DNA of 64,000 nt from NCBI RefSeq assembly GCF_963668215.1, contig NZ_OY764190.1, positions 6,076,001 to 6,140,000 on the forward strand, read 5' to 3'. The DNA comes from an uncultured Desulfosarcina sp. (GTDB taxonomy: Bacteria > Desulfobacterota > Desulfobacteria > Desulfobacterales > Desulfosarcinaceae). This document shows positions 40,142 to 48,156 of this stretch, piece by piece. The stretch's first letter is position 1; every line of letters starts with the position of its first letter. The notes below the pieces were generated by a model, which ran no database searches, had not been told where the DNA came from, and saw only the letters and a list, made by a program, of their open reading frames with translations. Both the position numbers and the translations under genes were made by a program.

Positions 40142-41365
40142 CTATTGCATCTGCGCCACGATGGCCGCGGCAAACTCGGAGCATTTCACCTCTTGGGCGC
40201 CTTCGATCTGGCGGGCCAGGTCGTAGGTGACCCGGCGGGCTTTGATGGCCGCCTGAACCGCGTCGCGAACCGCCGTGCCGGCCTCTTTCCAGCCCATGTA
40301 GTCCAGCATCATGGCCCCGGAAAGAATCAGGGAACCGGGGTTGACCTTATCCATGCCGGCATATTTCGGGGCGGTGCCGTGGGTCGCTTCGAATACAGCG
40401 CAGCGGTCCCCGATATTGGCTCCGGGTGCCATGCCCAGCCCGCCCACCTGGGCTGCCAGGGCGTCGGACAGGTAATCACCGTTGAGGTTGGGCGTAGCGA
40501 TAACGCCATATTCGTCGGGCCTGAGCAGAACCTGCTGGAAAAGCATATCGGCGATACGGTCCTTGATCACGATTTTTCCCGCGGGCACCTTTCCGTCGAA
40601 CGCTTCCCAGAGCTTTGCCTCGCTGATGGTCCGGTCGCCGAAGCGCTCCTCGGCAACCTGGTAGCCCCACTTGGCAAAGGCCCCTTCGGTGTACTTCATG
40701 ATGTTGCCCTTGTGCATCAGGGTCACGCTGGGAAAACCGTTTTCCAGGGCGTGGGTAATTGCGCTGGCCACCAGGCGTTTGGTGTTGGCCGGGCTGATGG
40801 GTTTGATCCCGATGCCTGCTTCGGGGGGCAGATCGATGCCCATGGTCGTTTTCATGAAATCGGCCACCCGGACGGCCTCCGGGGTTCCCGACTCCCATTC
40901 GATGCCGGCATAGAGGTCTTCGGTGTTTTCCCGGAACACCACCATGTCGATTTTTTCCGGGTGTTTCATGGGACTGGGCACCGTTTCGATATAGCGCACC
41001 GGCCGGACGCAGGCGTACAGGTCCAGCTTCTGCCGGATGGCCACGTTGAGGCTGCGGATTCCTTTGCCAATAGGCGTCGTCAGCGGCCCCTTGATGGCCA
41101 CAATATTTTCCTCGATGGCCGCCAGGGCTTCATCGGGCAGGTAACTGCCGGTTTTCGCGTATCCTTTTTCTCCCACCGGCAGTTCCATCCATTCTATCCG
41201 CCGCCGGCCGCCATAAGCTTTTTCCACGGCCGCATCGATGACCATCCGAGTGGCCCGCCAGATATCCGGCCCGATTCCGTCGCCTTCAATGAAGGGAATG
41301 ACGGGACAGTCCGGCACATTCAGGCTGCCATCTTCGTTTTTAGTTATTTTCTTTGCGTTTGCCAT
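40142..41365 (-). CDS. icd: Isocitrate dehydrogenase (NADP-type)
   Basis: From ATG 41365 behind AAGGAGGA the protein has 407 residues. Substrate-binding CVRPVRYIETVPSPMKHPE, metal site in GDYLSDALAAQVGGLGMAPGANIG and ATHGTAPKYAGMDKVNPGS, overall like E. coli Icd. The dinucleotide-binding residues (ATHGTAPKYAG followed by Lys/Tyr-type region) suggest NADP. It acts in the citric-acid cycle, oxidative or reverse. Confidence 0.95.
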   Translation of the reverse strand: MANAKKITKNEDGSLNVPDCPVIPFIEGDGIGPDIWRATRMVIDAAVEKAYGGRRRIEWMELPVGEKGYAKTGSYLPDEALAAIEENIVAIKGPLTTPIGKGIRSLNVAIRQKLDLYACVRPVRYIETVPSPMKHPEKIDMVVFRENTEDLYAGIEWESGTPEAVRVADFMKTTMGIDLPPEAGIGIKPISPANTKRLVASAITHALENGFPSVTLMHKGNIMKYTEGAFAKWGYQVAEERFGDRTISEAKLWEAFDGKVPAGKIVIKDRIADMLFQQVLLRPDEYGVIATPNLNGDYLSDALAAQVGGLGMAPGANIGDRCAVFEATHGTAPKYAGMDKVNPGSLILSGAMMLDYMGWKEAGTAVRDAVQAAIKARRVTYDLARQIEGAQEVKCSEFAAAIVAQMQ

Positions 41366-41430
41366 GCAATTTCCTCCTTGCAGGTAAAAAATGAACCGAT
41401 CCGATGAAAATGGTTTGGATGTTGAGGCAG

Positions 41431-42201
41431 CTACCCCGTCCGGCGCTGGCGGAAGGCTTCGTAAAGGACTACAGCCGCAGCCGCCGATGCATTCAGGGAG
41501 TCCACGCGCCCACACAGCGGAATCGAAAGCAGGAAATCGCAGTGCTCTTGTACCAGCCGCCGCAGCCCCCTGCCCTCTCCTCCGATCACCAGGGCCAACG
41601 GGCCTTTCAAATCGGCATCGAAGAGCGACTGCTCACCTTCCATGGCCAATCCGGCCACCCAGAAGCTCTTTTTCTTGAGCCATTGAATGGTGCCCGCCAA
41701 GTTGGTCACCCGACACAGGCGGGTATGTTCCAGGGCGCCGGCGGATACTTTGGAAACCACCGGCGTCGGTCCCACGGCCCGGTCTTTGGGAACGACCACG
41801 GCATCGGCTCCGGCACAATGGGCCGTACGGACGATGGCCCCCAGGTTGGTGGGGTCCACGATACCGTCCAGCAGCACCAGCAGTGGGTCTTTGGCGTTCG
41901 CTGCGGCATCGGCCACAACGGCTTCTACACTATCGTTGGGCAGCGGAGATACCAATGCCCCGATTCCCTGGTGCTGATCGCTGCCGCAGGCCGACCGGAT
42001 CTGTTCGGGTGTTTGACGGTTCCAGGCAATACCCTGATTTTGGGCCAGTTGGATCGCCTCGGCCTGGCGCTCGGAAAGCGTATCCCGGTCCACAATCACG
42101 GATTGGATCTTTCGCCGGCCGGCGTTCAAGGCTTCCACCACCGGGTGAAAACCGAAAATGACCTCCCGGGAAGGCTGCGTGAGCTTTCGTTTGGCGGCCA
42201 T
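41431..42201 (-). CDS. rlmB: TrmH/RlmB-family rRNA 2'-O-methyltransferase
   Basis: A 256-residue SpoU-type methyltransferase. It opens VIFGFHPVVEALNAGRRKIQSV (N-terminal substrate-binding domain), and has LLVLLDGIVDPTNLGAIVRTA, AVVVPKDRAVGPTPVVSKVSAGALE and LALVIGGEGRGLRRLVQE, then SIPLCGRVDSLNASAAAAV, the family motifs 1 to 3 of the knotted SAM site. It probably methylates Gm2251 of 23S rRNA. Confidence 0.93.
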   Translation of the reverse strand: MAAKRKLTQPSREVIFGFHPVVEALNAGRRKIQSVIVDRDTLSERQAEAIQLAQNQGIAWNRQTPEQIRSACGSDQHQGIGALVSPLPNDSVEAVVADAAANAKDPLLVLLDGIVDPTNLGAIVRTAHCAGADAVVVPKDRAVGPTPVVSKVSAGALEHTRLCRVTNLAGTIQWLKKKSFWVAGLAMEGEQSLFDADLKGPLALVIGGEGRGLRRLVQEHCDFLLSIPLCGRVDSLNASAAAAVVLYEAFRQRRTG

Positions 42202-42202
42202 G

Positions 42203-42802
42203 TCAGCCGGCCCCCTTGCTCAAAATGTCGACAAATCGCTTGATGGCCGCGTCCAGATCATCATTGACCACCACATGCCGGTATAAATCCCGGCTGTCCA
42301 TTTCGGCCTGGGCATTTTTCATGCGCAGTTCGATCACCTCGGGGCTGTCCAGCCCCCTTGCGGTCAACCGCCGGCGAAGCACTGCCATGGAGGGGGCTGC
42401 AATGAAGATGGTGACGGCCTCCGGATAGCGCTGCAGAATCTGTCGGGCGCCCTGGACGTCGATATCCAGCAGCACGTTCCGTCCGGCCTGAAGGTGGTCG
42501 TCTAAAAATCGGGCAGAGGTGCCGTAGTAGTTGTCATGCACCTTGGCCCACTCCGCCCATAGCCCGCTTTCAATGCCCTGGCGAAATTGTGCTTCGGAGA
42601 CGAAAAAATAGTCCTGCCCGTCAACTTCCCCTATACGGGGCCCACGGGTGGTGGAACTGACCGAATAGACCAACTGGGGCAGTCTTTCCCGTGCCGCCCG
42701 GCACAACGTGGTTTTCCCTGCGCCGGATGGGGCGGAAACCACGAAAAGATGGCCCTGATTGCCTGTCTGCCGACTATCCGGTTGCGTTGCCAATCCGTTC
42801 AC
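42203..42802 (-). CDS. gmk: Guanylate kinase
   Basis: A 199-residue kinase. Walker A SAPSGAGKTTLC, GMP-binding SVSSTTRGPRIGEVDGQDY, RDLYRHVVVND near the end. It phosphorylates GMP to GDP. It sits between remA (4-base overlap) and rlmB in the usual order yicC-remA-gmk. Confidence 0.96.
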   Translation of the reverse strand: MNGLATQPDSRQTGNQGHLFVVSAPSGAGKTTLCRAARERLPQLVYSVSSTTRGPRIGEVDGQDYFFVSEAQFRQGIESGLWAEWAKVHDNYYGTSARFLDDHLQAGRNVLLDIDVQGARQILQRYPEAVTIFIAAPSMAVLRRRLTARGLDSPEVIELRMKNAQAEMDSRDLYRHVVVNDDLDAAIKRFVDILSKGAG

Positions 42803-43053
42803 TTTTCCGCCTTCAGATCTTCGAAACGCTGGGAAACCGTTTCGAACTGAATCGCCGACAAAAAAATGTGATTGCTGTCCATGATGATAATGGCCCGGGT
42901 ACGGCGCCCCTGGGTGGCATCCACCAGTTGGCGCTCCTGGCGGGCCTCATCCTTGAGCCGCTTCATGGGGGACGAACTGGGCGAAACAATGGCCACCACC
43001 CGCTCGGCCACTACCGTGTTGCCGAATCCGATATTCAACAGTTTTTTTTCCAT
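42799..43053 (-). CDS. remA: RemA/DUF370-family regulatory protein
   Basis: An 84-residue protein with LLNIGFGNTVVAERVVAIVSPSSSPMKRL and RTRAIIIMDSNHIFLSAI, the conserved RemA core. RemA is a ring-forming DNA-binding regulator of matrix genes in Bacillus. The gene sits between yicC and gmk, as in many lineages. Confidence 0.85.
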   Translation of the reverse strand: MEKKLLNIGFGNTVVAERVVAIVSPSSSPMKRLKDEARQERQLVDATQGRRTRAIIIMDSNHIFLSAIQFETVSQRFEDLKAEK

Positions 43054-43083
43054 TTTTCAGCCTTGGCCATTCCTGATTGGGCA

Positions 43084-43965
43084 CTACTCCACATTCTGGA
43101 CCTGCTCCCTCAACTTCTCCAACTCGGATTTCACCGCCACGATCACATGGGACATGTCGGCCTTGCCGGATTTGGAACCCATGGTATTGAACTCCCGGTT
43201 GAACTCCTGAAGCAAAAAATTCAAGGGCCTTCCCGCCGGCGTGTCATCTTCCATGCGGGCCCTGAACTGCTGGATGTGGCTCTTCGCCCGGACGATCTCT
43301 TCGGAGATATCGCTGCGATCGGCCAGCAGAGCCGCTTCCTGGGCAATGCGGGCTTCGTCGATCTCCACCATGCCGTGGGTCAATGCGTCGATGCGATCTT
43401 TGAGCCGCTGGCGGTAGATGTCCGGCAGACCTGCGGCCTGGGATTCGATATCGTGGAGCATCCGTTCGATGGCATCCAGACGCTGTTTGAAATCCACAGC
43501 CATGTTGTCGCCTTCCACCTTCCGCATGGCATCCAACTGCTCCAGGGCGCTTTTCAGGCAGTCCTGCACCTGGGGCCATATGGTTTCACTGTCCTTTTCC
43601 ATCTCCAGGGATTGAACCATGCTGCCGCCGGCCAGGACCGTTTCCAGCCCGATGGCGCCTTCGATCCCCAGTTCCTCTTTCAATTGGCCAAGGGCGCGGT
43701 GATAGGCCTGCGCCCGCGGCAGATTGACGGCAAAGTCGATGCCGGTTTCCGATTCCTCCTGGATCTGCACCCGGATATCCACCCGGCCCCGGGCAACGCT
43801 TTCAGCAATAACGCCCCGGATGCGTTCCTCCAGAGACTCGAAACCGTGGGTCAGCTTCAGGGCCACGTCCAGATGACGGTTGTTGAAAGAACGCACTTCA
43901 ATCCGCACGCTGGTAGGCCCGGTTTGAATTTCCGCCCTGGCATAGGCGGTCATACTCTTGATCAT
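43084..43965 (-). CDS. yicC: YicC/YloC-family endoribonuclease
   Basis: A 293-residue protein starting MIKSMTAYARAEIQTG and containing VEVRSFNNRHLDV-like EVRSFNNRHLDVALKL, and near the end GRPLNFLLQEFNREFNTMGSKS, the family's hallmark. YicC degrades RNA and helps turn over small RNA RyhB in E. coli. Confidence 0.93.
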   Translation of the reverse strand: MIKSMTAYARAEIQTGPTSVRIEVRSFNNRHLDVALKLTHGFESLEERIRGVIAESVARGRVDIRVQIQEESETGIDFAVNLPRAQAYHRALGQLKEELGIEGAIGLETVLAGGSMVQSLEMEKDSETIWPQVQDCLKSALEQLDAMRKVEGDNMAVDFKQRLDAIERMLHDIESQAAGLPDIYRQRLKDRIDALTHGMVEIDEARIAQEAALLADRSDISEEIVRAKSHIQQFRARMEDDTPAGRPLNFLLQEFNREFNTMGSKSGKADMSHVIVAVKSELEKLREQVQNVE

Positions 43966-44013
43966 ACAGAATACCTTTTCGCCGGCAGAACCGGGATTGA
44001 TTTTTTCAATTTG

Positions 44014-44571
44014 TTAGTCCCCCGATTCCGTAATTCGGGAAACCTCCATTTGTTTCAGATCCAGCATGTATTTATTCCGGACCAGGGTTAAAAAGTCAAT
44101 CAGACATCGGTCGGCATAATCGGGGTAAGTCCAGGGCAGGGTACGAAAGGCGCCCTTCTGGAAAATCAGCGTCAGATCCGCGTAAATCCGCTGGCCGATA
44201 TAGATGCGATGGGTGAAATTCTTGCCGGTAGCCAGAACGAGCCGTTCGGGAAGCAGGTAGCCGGGATCGATGTTCACCCGTCGTTTCCCCTTTTGCAGGT
44301 ACCGGCCCTCGATATCATTGGTCATCCGCTTGATCGACGCCAACCGGTCCTGTTCCATAAGCGTTTTGAAAACCACCAGGCGGCGGCTGAGCGAAGCCCC
44401 CATCTCCTTTTCATAATAGGTGGTGAAATCGAAGTTCAGCCAGGGGCTGACCATGTCCACAGGCCCCAACTGCGCCTGCAGGGCCTGGACGATTTCTGCT
44501 GCCAGGTCCCGCTCCTGTAAAAAGAAGCCGACGATCGGTTTTGCCGGTTTGGGGGGCTGGGGCTTACTCAT
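44014..44571 (-). CDS. DUF4416 protein
   Basis: A 185-residue protein with DMVSPWLNFDFTTYYEKEMG, LPERLVLATGKNFTHRIYI and TLPWTYPDYADRCLIDFL, the three conserved blocks of DUF4416. The family is found in Desulfobacterota and other anaerobes; its function is unknown. It follows the Trm112-like gene and precedes yicC on the same strand. Confidence 0.8.
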   Translation of the reverse strand: MSKPQPPKPAKPIVGFFLQERDLAAEIVQALQAQLGPVDMVSPWLNFDFTTYYEKEMGASLSRRLVVFKTLMEQDRLASIKRMTNDIEGRYLQKGKRRVNIDPGYLLPERLVLATGKNFTHRIYIGQRIYADLTLIFQKGAFRTLPWTYPDYADRCLIDFLTLVRNKYMLDLKQMEVSRITESGD

Positions 44572-44586
44572 GGGTATCCAAATCGG

Positions 44587-44757
44587 TCACGTAAGGGGCT
44601 TAGCCTCTTCGATCAGCATTATGGGAATATCGTCGCGAATCTCGTAGACCAGCCGACAGGCCTCGCAAATCAGCCCATCTTCGGCCTCGTTGAGATGGAT
44701 CTCGCCTTTGCACTTCGGGCAGGCAAGAATTTCCAGCAGTTCCTGATTGATCGTCAT
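44587..44757 (-). CDS. Trm112-like zinc-binding protein (56 aa)
   Basis: A frame from ATG 44757 (overlapping the stop of hldE by 4 bases) to TGA at 44587-44589 encodes 56 residues. It opens MTINQELLEILACPKCKG and has LICEACRLVYEIRDDIPIML, the CxxC...CxxC layout of Trm112/YcaR proteins. In bacteria they activate methyltransferases; YcaR genes often lie beside lipopolysaccharide genes such as kdsB. Confidence 0.8.
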   Translation of the reverse strand: MTINQELLEILACPKCKGEIHLNEAEDGLICEACRLVYEIRDDIPIMLIEEAKPLT

Positions 44758-46235
44758 GGAGTACCTCTATTGGTTTCGGAAATTTTACGGGCGATGGCCG
44801 TGGTGCTGTGGCCTTCCAGGATCTCCACCAGCCGAACCCGCCCACCGTAGGATTCGACAAGATCCCTGCCGACCACATCTTCGATGCGGTAGTCGGCGCC
44901 TTTGACCAGAATGTCGGGTTTGAGCCGGTCGATGAGATTCAAAGGCGTGTCCTCATCGAAAAAGACAACCATATCGACGTCCTCGAGGGCGCTGAGGATT
45001 GCCGCCCGATCCGCTCCGGGCAGGATGGGCCTCTGCGGCCCTTTGAGCCGTTGAATGGATGCATCCGTATTCAGGCCCACGACAAGGCGGTCCCCCAGTT
45101 TACGAGCCTGGTGCAGCAAACTGACATGGCCGGGATGCAGCAGGTCGAAACAACCGTTGGTAAACACGATCCGTTGGTCGGCCTGCCGCCAGCGGGTGAG
45201 CCGGGAGACAGCCTCTTGCACGTCGGAAACCTTCCAAGCAGTGGATGCCGGCTCGCTCCGCCGGTCATCTTGCAGTACCGCTTCCAGTTCCGGCCACTTC
45301 ACCGGCTGGGTCCCCAGTTTGCCGACCACGATGCCCGCGGCGGCGTTGGCCACGGCGGCCGCGTCGCCGAACGCCATCTTCGCTGCAACGCAGGCGGCCA
45401 GGGTGGCGATGACGGTGTCCCCGGCGCCGGAAACATCAAAGACCTCCCGCGAACGAGCGGCGATCATGAGGGGATCATCCTGCTCGCCGAACAGGGCCAT
45501 GCCCCTGGGTCCCCGGGTAACCAGCAGCCAGTCCAAATCCAGTTGATTGCGGATCCTTCCGGCGGCCGGAATCAGGTCCTCCCGGGCCTTGACCGGGGCA
45601 TCGGCCACCAGTTCAAGCTCGACGGTATTGGGGGTGATGCAGGTCGCTCCGGCATAGCGCTGCCAGTCTTTTCCCTTGGGATCGACAAAAACGGGCACTT
45701 CCCTTTTGCAGCAGGCGGCAATCAGCTGCTGTACGAGCGTCCCGGAGGCAAACATTCCCTTGCCGTAATCGGATAAAACGACAGCATCCACCCGGCCCAG
45801 AATCGTATCGGCGGATTCGAAAAGGCGATTGACAGTATCGGTGTCGATGGCGCGGCCGTCTTCTTCGTCCAAGCGCACGACCTGCTGCTTGCTGGCCATG
45901 ATGCGTGTTTTGGTGATGGTCGGTCGCCCGGTATCGTCGAGGCAGCCGCTTGCGACCCCCATGGCCGCCAGCATGCTGCAAATCCGTTCGGCTGCCTCGT
46001 CACGGCCGATCAGGCCGATGACGGTGGCGTTGCAGCCCAGGCCGGCAAGGTTGGCGGCCACGTTGCCGGCGCCTCCCAGGGAAAAGGTCTTTTCGTTCAC
46101 CCGGACCACAGGTACCGGCGCTTCCGGCGAAATCCGATGCACGTCGCCCCAATAGTAGCAGTCCAGCATCAGATCGCCAATCACGAGAATCCTGGCCTGC
46201 TTCAGCCGGGGACCTATATCTTCGAAAGCGGTCAT
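44754..46235 (-). CDS. hldE: Bifunctional ADP-heptose synthesis protein (kinase and adenylyltransferase)
   Basis: From ATG 46235 the product is 493 residues. N-terminal ribokinase-type domain (LVIGDLMLDCYYWGDVHRISPEAPV, SLGGAGNVAANLAGLG, DVSGAGDTVIATLAACVAA), and a C-terminal nucleotidyltransferase (IVFTNGCFDLLHPGHVSLL, GADYRIEDVVG). It phosphorylates heptose 7-phosphate and adds AMP for lipopolysaccharide heptose. Longer upstream codons in the frame overlap gmhA and are not used. Confidence 0.95.
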   Translation of the reverse strand: MTAFEDIGPRLKQARILVIGDLMLDCYYWGDVHRISPEAPVPVVRVNEKTFSLGGAGNVAANLAGLGCNATVIGLIGRDEAAERICSMLAAMGVASGCLDDTGRPTITKTRIMASKQQVVRLDEEDGRAIDTDTVNRLFESADTILGRVDAVVLSDYGKGMFASGTLVQQLIAACCKREVPVFVDPKGKDWQRYAGATCITPNTVELELVADAPVKAREDLIPAAGRIRNQLDLDWLLVTRGPRGMALFGEQDDPLMIAARSREVFDVSGAGDTVIATLAACVAAKMAFGDAAAVANAAAGIVVGKLGTQPVKWPELEAVLQDDRRSEPASTAWKVSDVQEAVSRLTRWRQADQRIVFTNGCFDLLHPGHVSLLHQARKLGDRLVVGLNTDASIQRLKGPQRPILPGADRAAILSALEDVDMVVFFDEDTPLNLIDRLKPDILVKGADYRIEDVVGRDLVESYGGRVRLVEILEGHSTTAIARKISETNRGTP

Positions 46236-46816
46236 GAAGCGGACTCCCGGTTTTGACCATCGCCGATCAGGCCGCGTTCGATGATCCCGGCCCAATAATG
46301 CAGAATGAAAATATGCGCCTCCTGGATCCTGGCCGTGGTGTCGTTTTCCACGACGATGGCCCGATCCACGAATTCCTTCAATACACCTCCGTCTTTTCCC
46401 AGCAGGCCGATGGTCGGCATGGACATGCCGCGGGCACATTGTACGGCCCGAACCACATTTTCCGATCCGCCGGAAGTGGAGATGCCGACAAGGATATCCC
46501 CCGGCCGTCCCAGGCCCTGCACCTGGCGGGCAAATACCTCGTCGTAGCCGTAGTCGTTGCCCACGGCAGTTAAAATGGAGGTATCCGTGGACAGGGCCAC
46601 CGCCGGATAGGCCCGGCGCTCTTTTTCGAAACGGCCCACGATTTCGGCGGCAAAATGCTGGGCGTCGCTGGCGCTGCCGCCGTTGCCGCAGATCAGCAGC
46701 TTGCCGCCGCCGAGCAGACATTGCAGCATGGCGGCGCCCGCATTTTCCAGTTCAGATGCCATGGATTTGAGACCCTGCATACAACGGATATGGGCGTCGA
46801 TCATGGTTTCGAGCAT
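46232..46816 (-). CDS. gmhA: Sedoheptulose-7-phosphate isomerase
   Basis: From ATG 46816 the product is 194 residues (E. coli 192). SIS-fold core: LLICGNGGSASDAQHFAAEIVGRF, DILVGISTSGGSENVVRAV and QEAHIFILHYWAGIIE. First step of ADP-heptose synthesis. The upstream extension to 46936 is not needed. Overlaps hldE by 4 bases. Confidence 0.93.
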   Translation of the reverse strand: MLETMIDAHIRCMQGLKSMASELENAGAAMLQCLLGGGKLLICGNGGSASDAQHFAAEIVGRFEKERRAYPAVALSTDTSILTAVGNDYGYDEVFARQVQGLGRPGDILVGISTSGGSENVVRAVQCARGMSMPTIGLLGKDGGVLKEFVDRAIVVENDTTARIQEAHIFILHYWAGIIERGLIGDGQNRESAS

Positions 46817-46957
46817 CGTATGGTCATGCGCTCCTTGGTTTGGATTGCGCCCCAATGTGCGGGACAAAATATACAAATTAACATAAACCGCGACGCGTTG
46901 CAGCCTTTTTATCCAATTTGCCCAAGGATCGCGCAAAAGGTGGCGCCAGGGCAGGCG

Positions 46958-47911
46958 TCAGGAACCGGCTACCGCGAATTCGCAAATCGCCGCCGCCAAA
47001 AGGGGGATCATGATTTCATGATGGCCGGTAATGGCGTAGCCGCTGCCGCCGGACAGCACCGGTCTTTGGACCACGTTGACGCCGGGACGGTAATGCTGAA
47101 TCATATCGAAATTGGCGGTGGTGAACCCCTTGACCGGAAATCCCAGATTGCGGGCCACCGCCAGGGCCTTGAGAAAAACCTCCGGCATGATCACCGCACT
47201 GCCGAAATTGATCGCCACGCCCCCGTCCCCCAGCCGGGAAACGGTGGATGCAAAGATACGAAAATCCCTCAGCGACGCTTCGCCGATGGCCGCTCCGCTG
47301 GCCGTGGGATGCTGGTGAACGATGTCGGTGCCCAGGGCCACGTGCAGGGTATAGGGGATATTCAATTCATGAGCCCTGGCGATCAGCGCCCGCTGCAGAT
47401 GAGGGGCCTTTTCTTCGACCAGCAGGGCCCCTACCGCTTCCCCGAAACCTTCGGGGCCGGCGGCGGCCCGCCTGGCCGCGTCGTTGACCAGCTCGGCGGT
47501 ATCCTCAGCCATGCCGAAGGAGCCATCCTCAAGCTGTGCAGCGACATCCTCCGAGGTGTGCCCGAAACGGGCCAGTTCGGTGTCGTGAATGGCCGCCGAG
47601 CCGTTGGATGCCAGATGGGTGATGAATCCGTCGTCAGCCAGGCCGGCCAGCACCGGGGCGCAGCCGGTCTTGATGAGGTGGCCGCCGAACATGGCGATCA
47701 CCGGTTTACCCAGTTGCCGGGCCTTTACCACAGCTTTTGCGACCGCCTTGAGGTCATCGGCCTTTAGGACGGCCGGCAGCGAATCGAGAAACTCGGCGAA
47801 ACTGAGTCCGCACTGTTGCCGTTTTCCCTCGAGCGAGGTTGTCACCTTGGAGGCCCTTGTCAAGGCCCGGTAGGTCTTGACCGAAGTAAGATCGATCTCT
47901 TTATGGGGCAT
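46958..47911 (-). CDS. Deoxyhypusine-synthase-like protein
   Basis: A 317-residue protein in the deoxyhypusine-synthase-like fold by eye: VIAMFGGHLIKTGCAPVLAGL, ITHLASNGSAAIHDTELA and TSEDVAAQLEDGSFGMAEDT read like its NAD-binding blocks. Bacteria lack eIF5A; related proteins may use other substrates such as homospermidine. It precedes gmhA by about 140 bases. The assignment is moderate: the C-terminal GSGYAITGHHEIMIPLL differs from the canonical active-site lysine block. Confidence 0.5.
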   Translation of the reverse strand: MPHKEIDLTSVKTYRALTRASKVTTSLEGKRQQCGLSFAEFLDSLPAVLKADDLKAVAKAVVKARQLGKPVIAMFGGHLIKTGCAPVLAGLADDGFITHLASNGSAAIHDTELARFGHTSEDVAAQLEDGSFGMAEDTAELVNDAARRAAAGPEGFGEAVGALLVEEKAPHLQRALIARAHELNIPYTLHVALGTDIVHQHPTASGAAIGEASLRDFRIFASTVSRLGDGGVAINFGSAVIMPEVFLKALAVARNLGFPVKGFTTANFDMIQHYRPGVNVVQRPVLSGGSGYAITGHHEIMIPLLAAAICEFAVAGS

Positions 47912-48156
47912 CGTTGTCTTCCGTATTTCGGTGTCTTAAATCCAAACCTCTGTGTGCATGACATATCCGCTATCAGCGATGAGCTGTCCTTATATATAAC
48001 GCCATGGGTGGAATGGCAACGCTCCGATTCGCTCAAGCGGAATGCCTTTTTCCTAAAGGGTACTCTTTCAATTTTTTGAGCAGCGTTTACAAAAACGTTT
48101 GCATGGGTTATTTAGCTGCCAAACTTGAATGCGACAAATGCAACAGGAAACCGAGC

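Noticed and set aside
40013..41407. 464-codon frame antisense to icd
   Set aside because: It is the complement of a well-supported icd gene and shows only G+C-driven open reading.
42691..44091. 466-codon frame antisense to gmk, remA and yicC
   Set aside because: It runs through three recognised genes on the other strand and has no motif or ribosome-binding site.
44754..46721. 655-residue hldE frame
   Set aside because: The first 162 codons overlap gmhA in another frame and have no family similarity; ATG 46235 gives a standard HldE.
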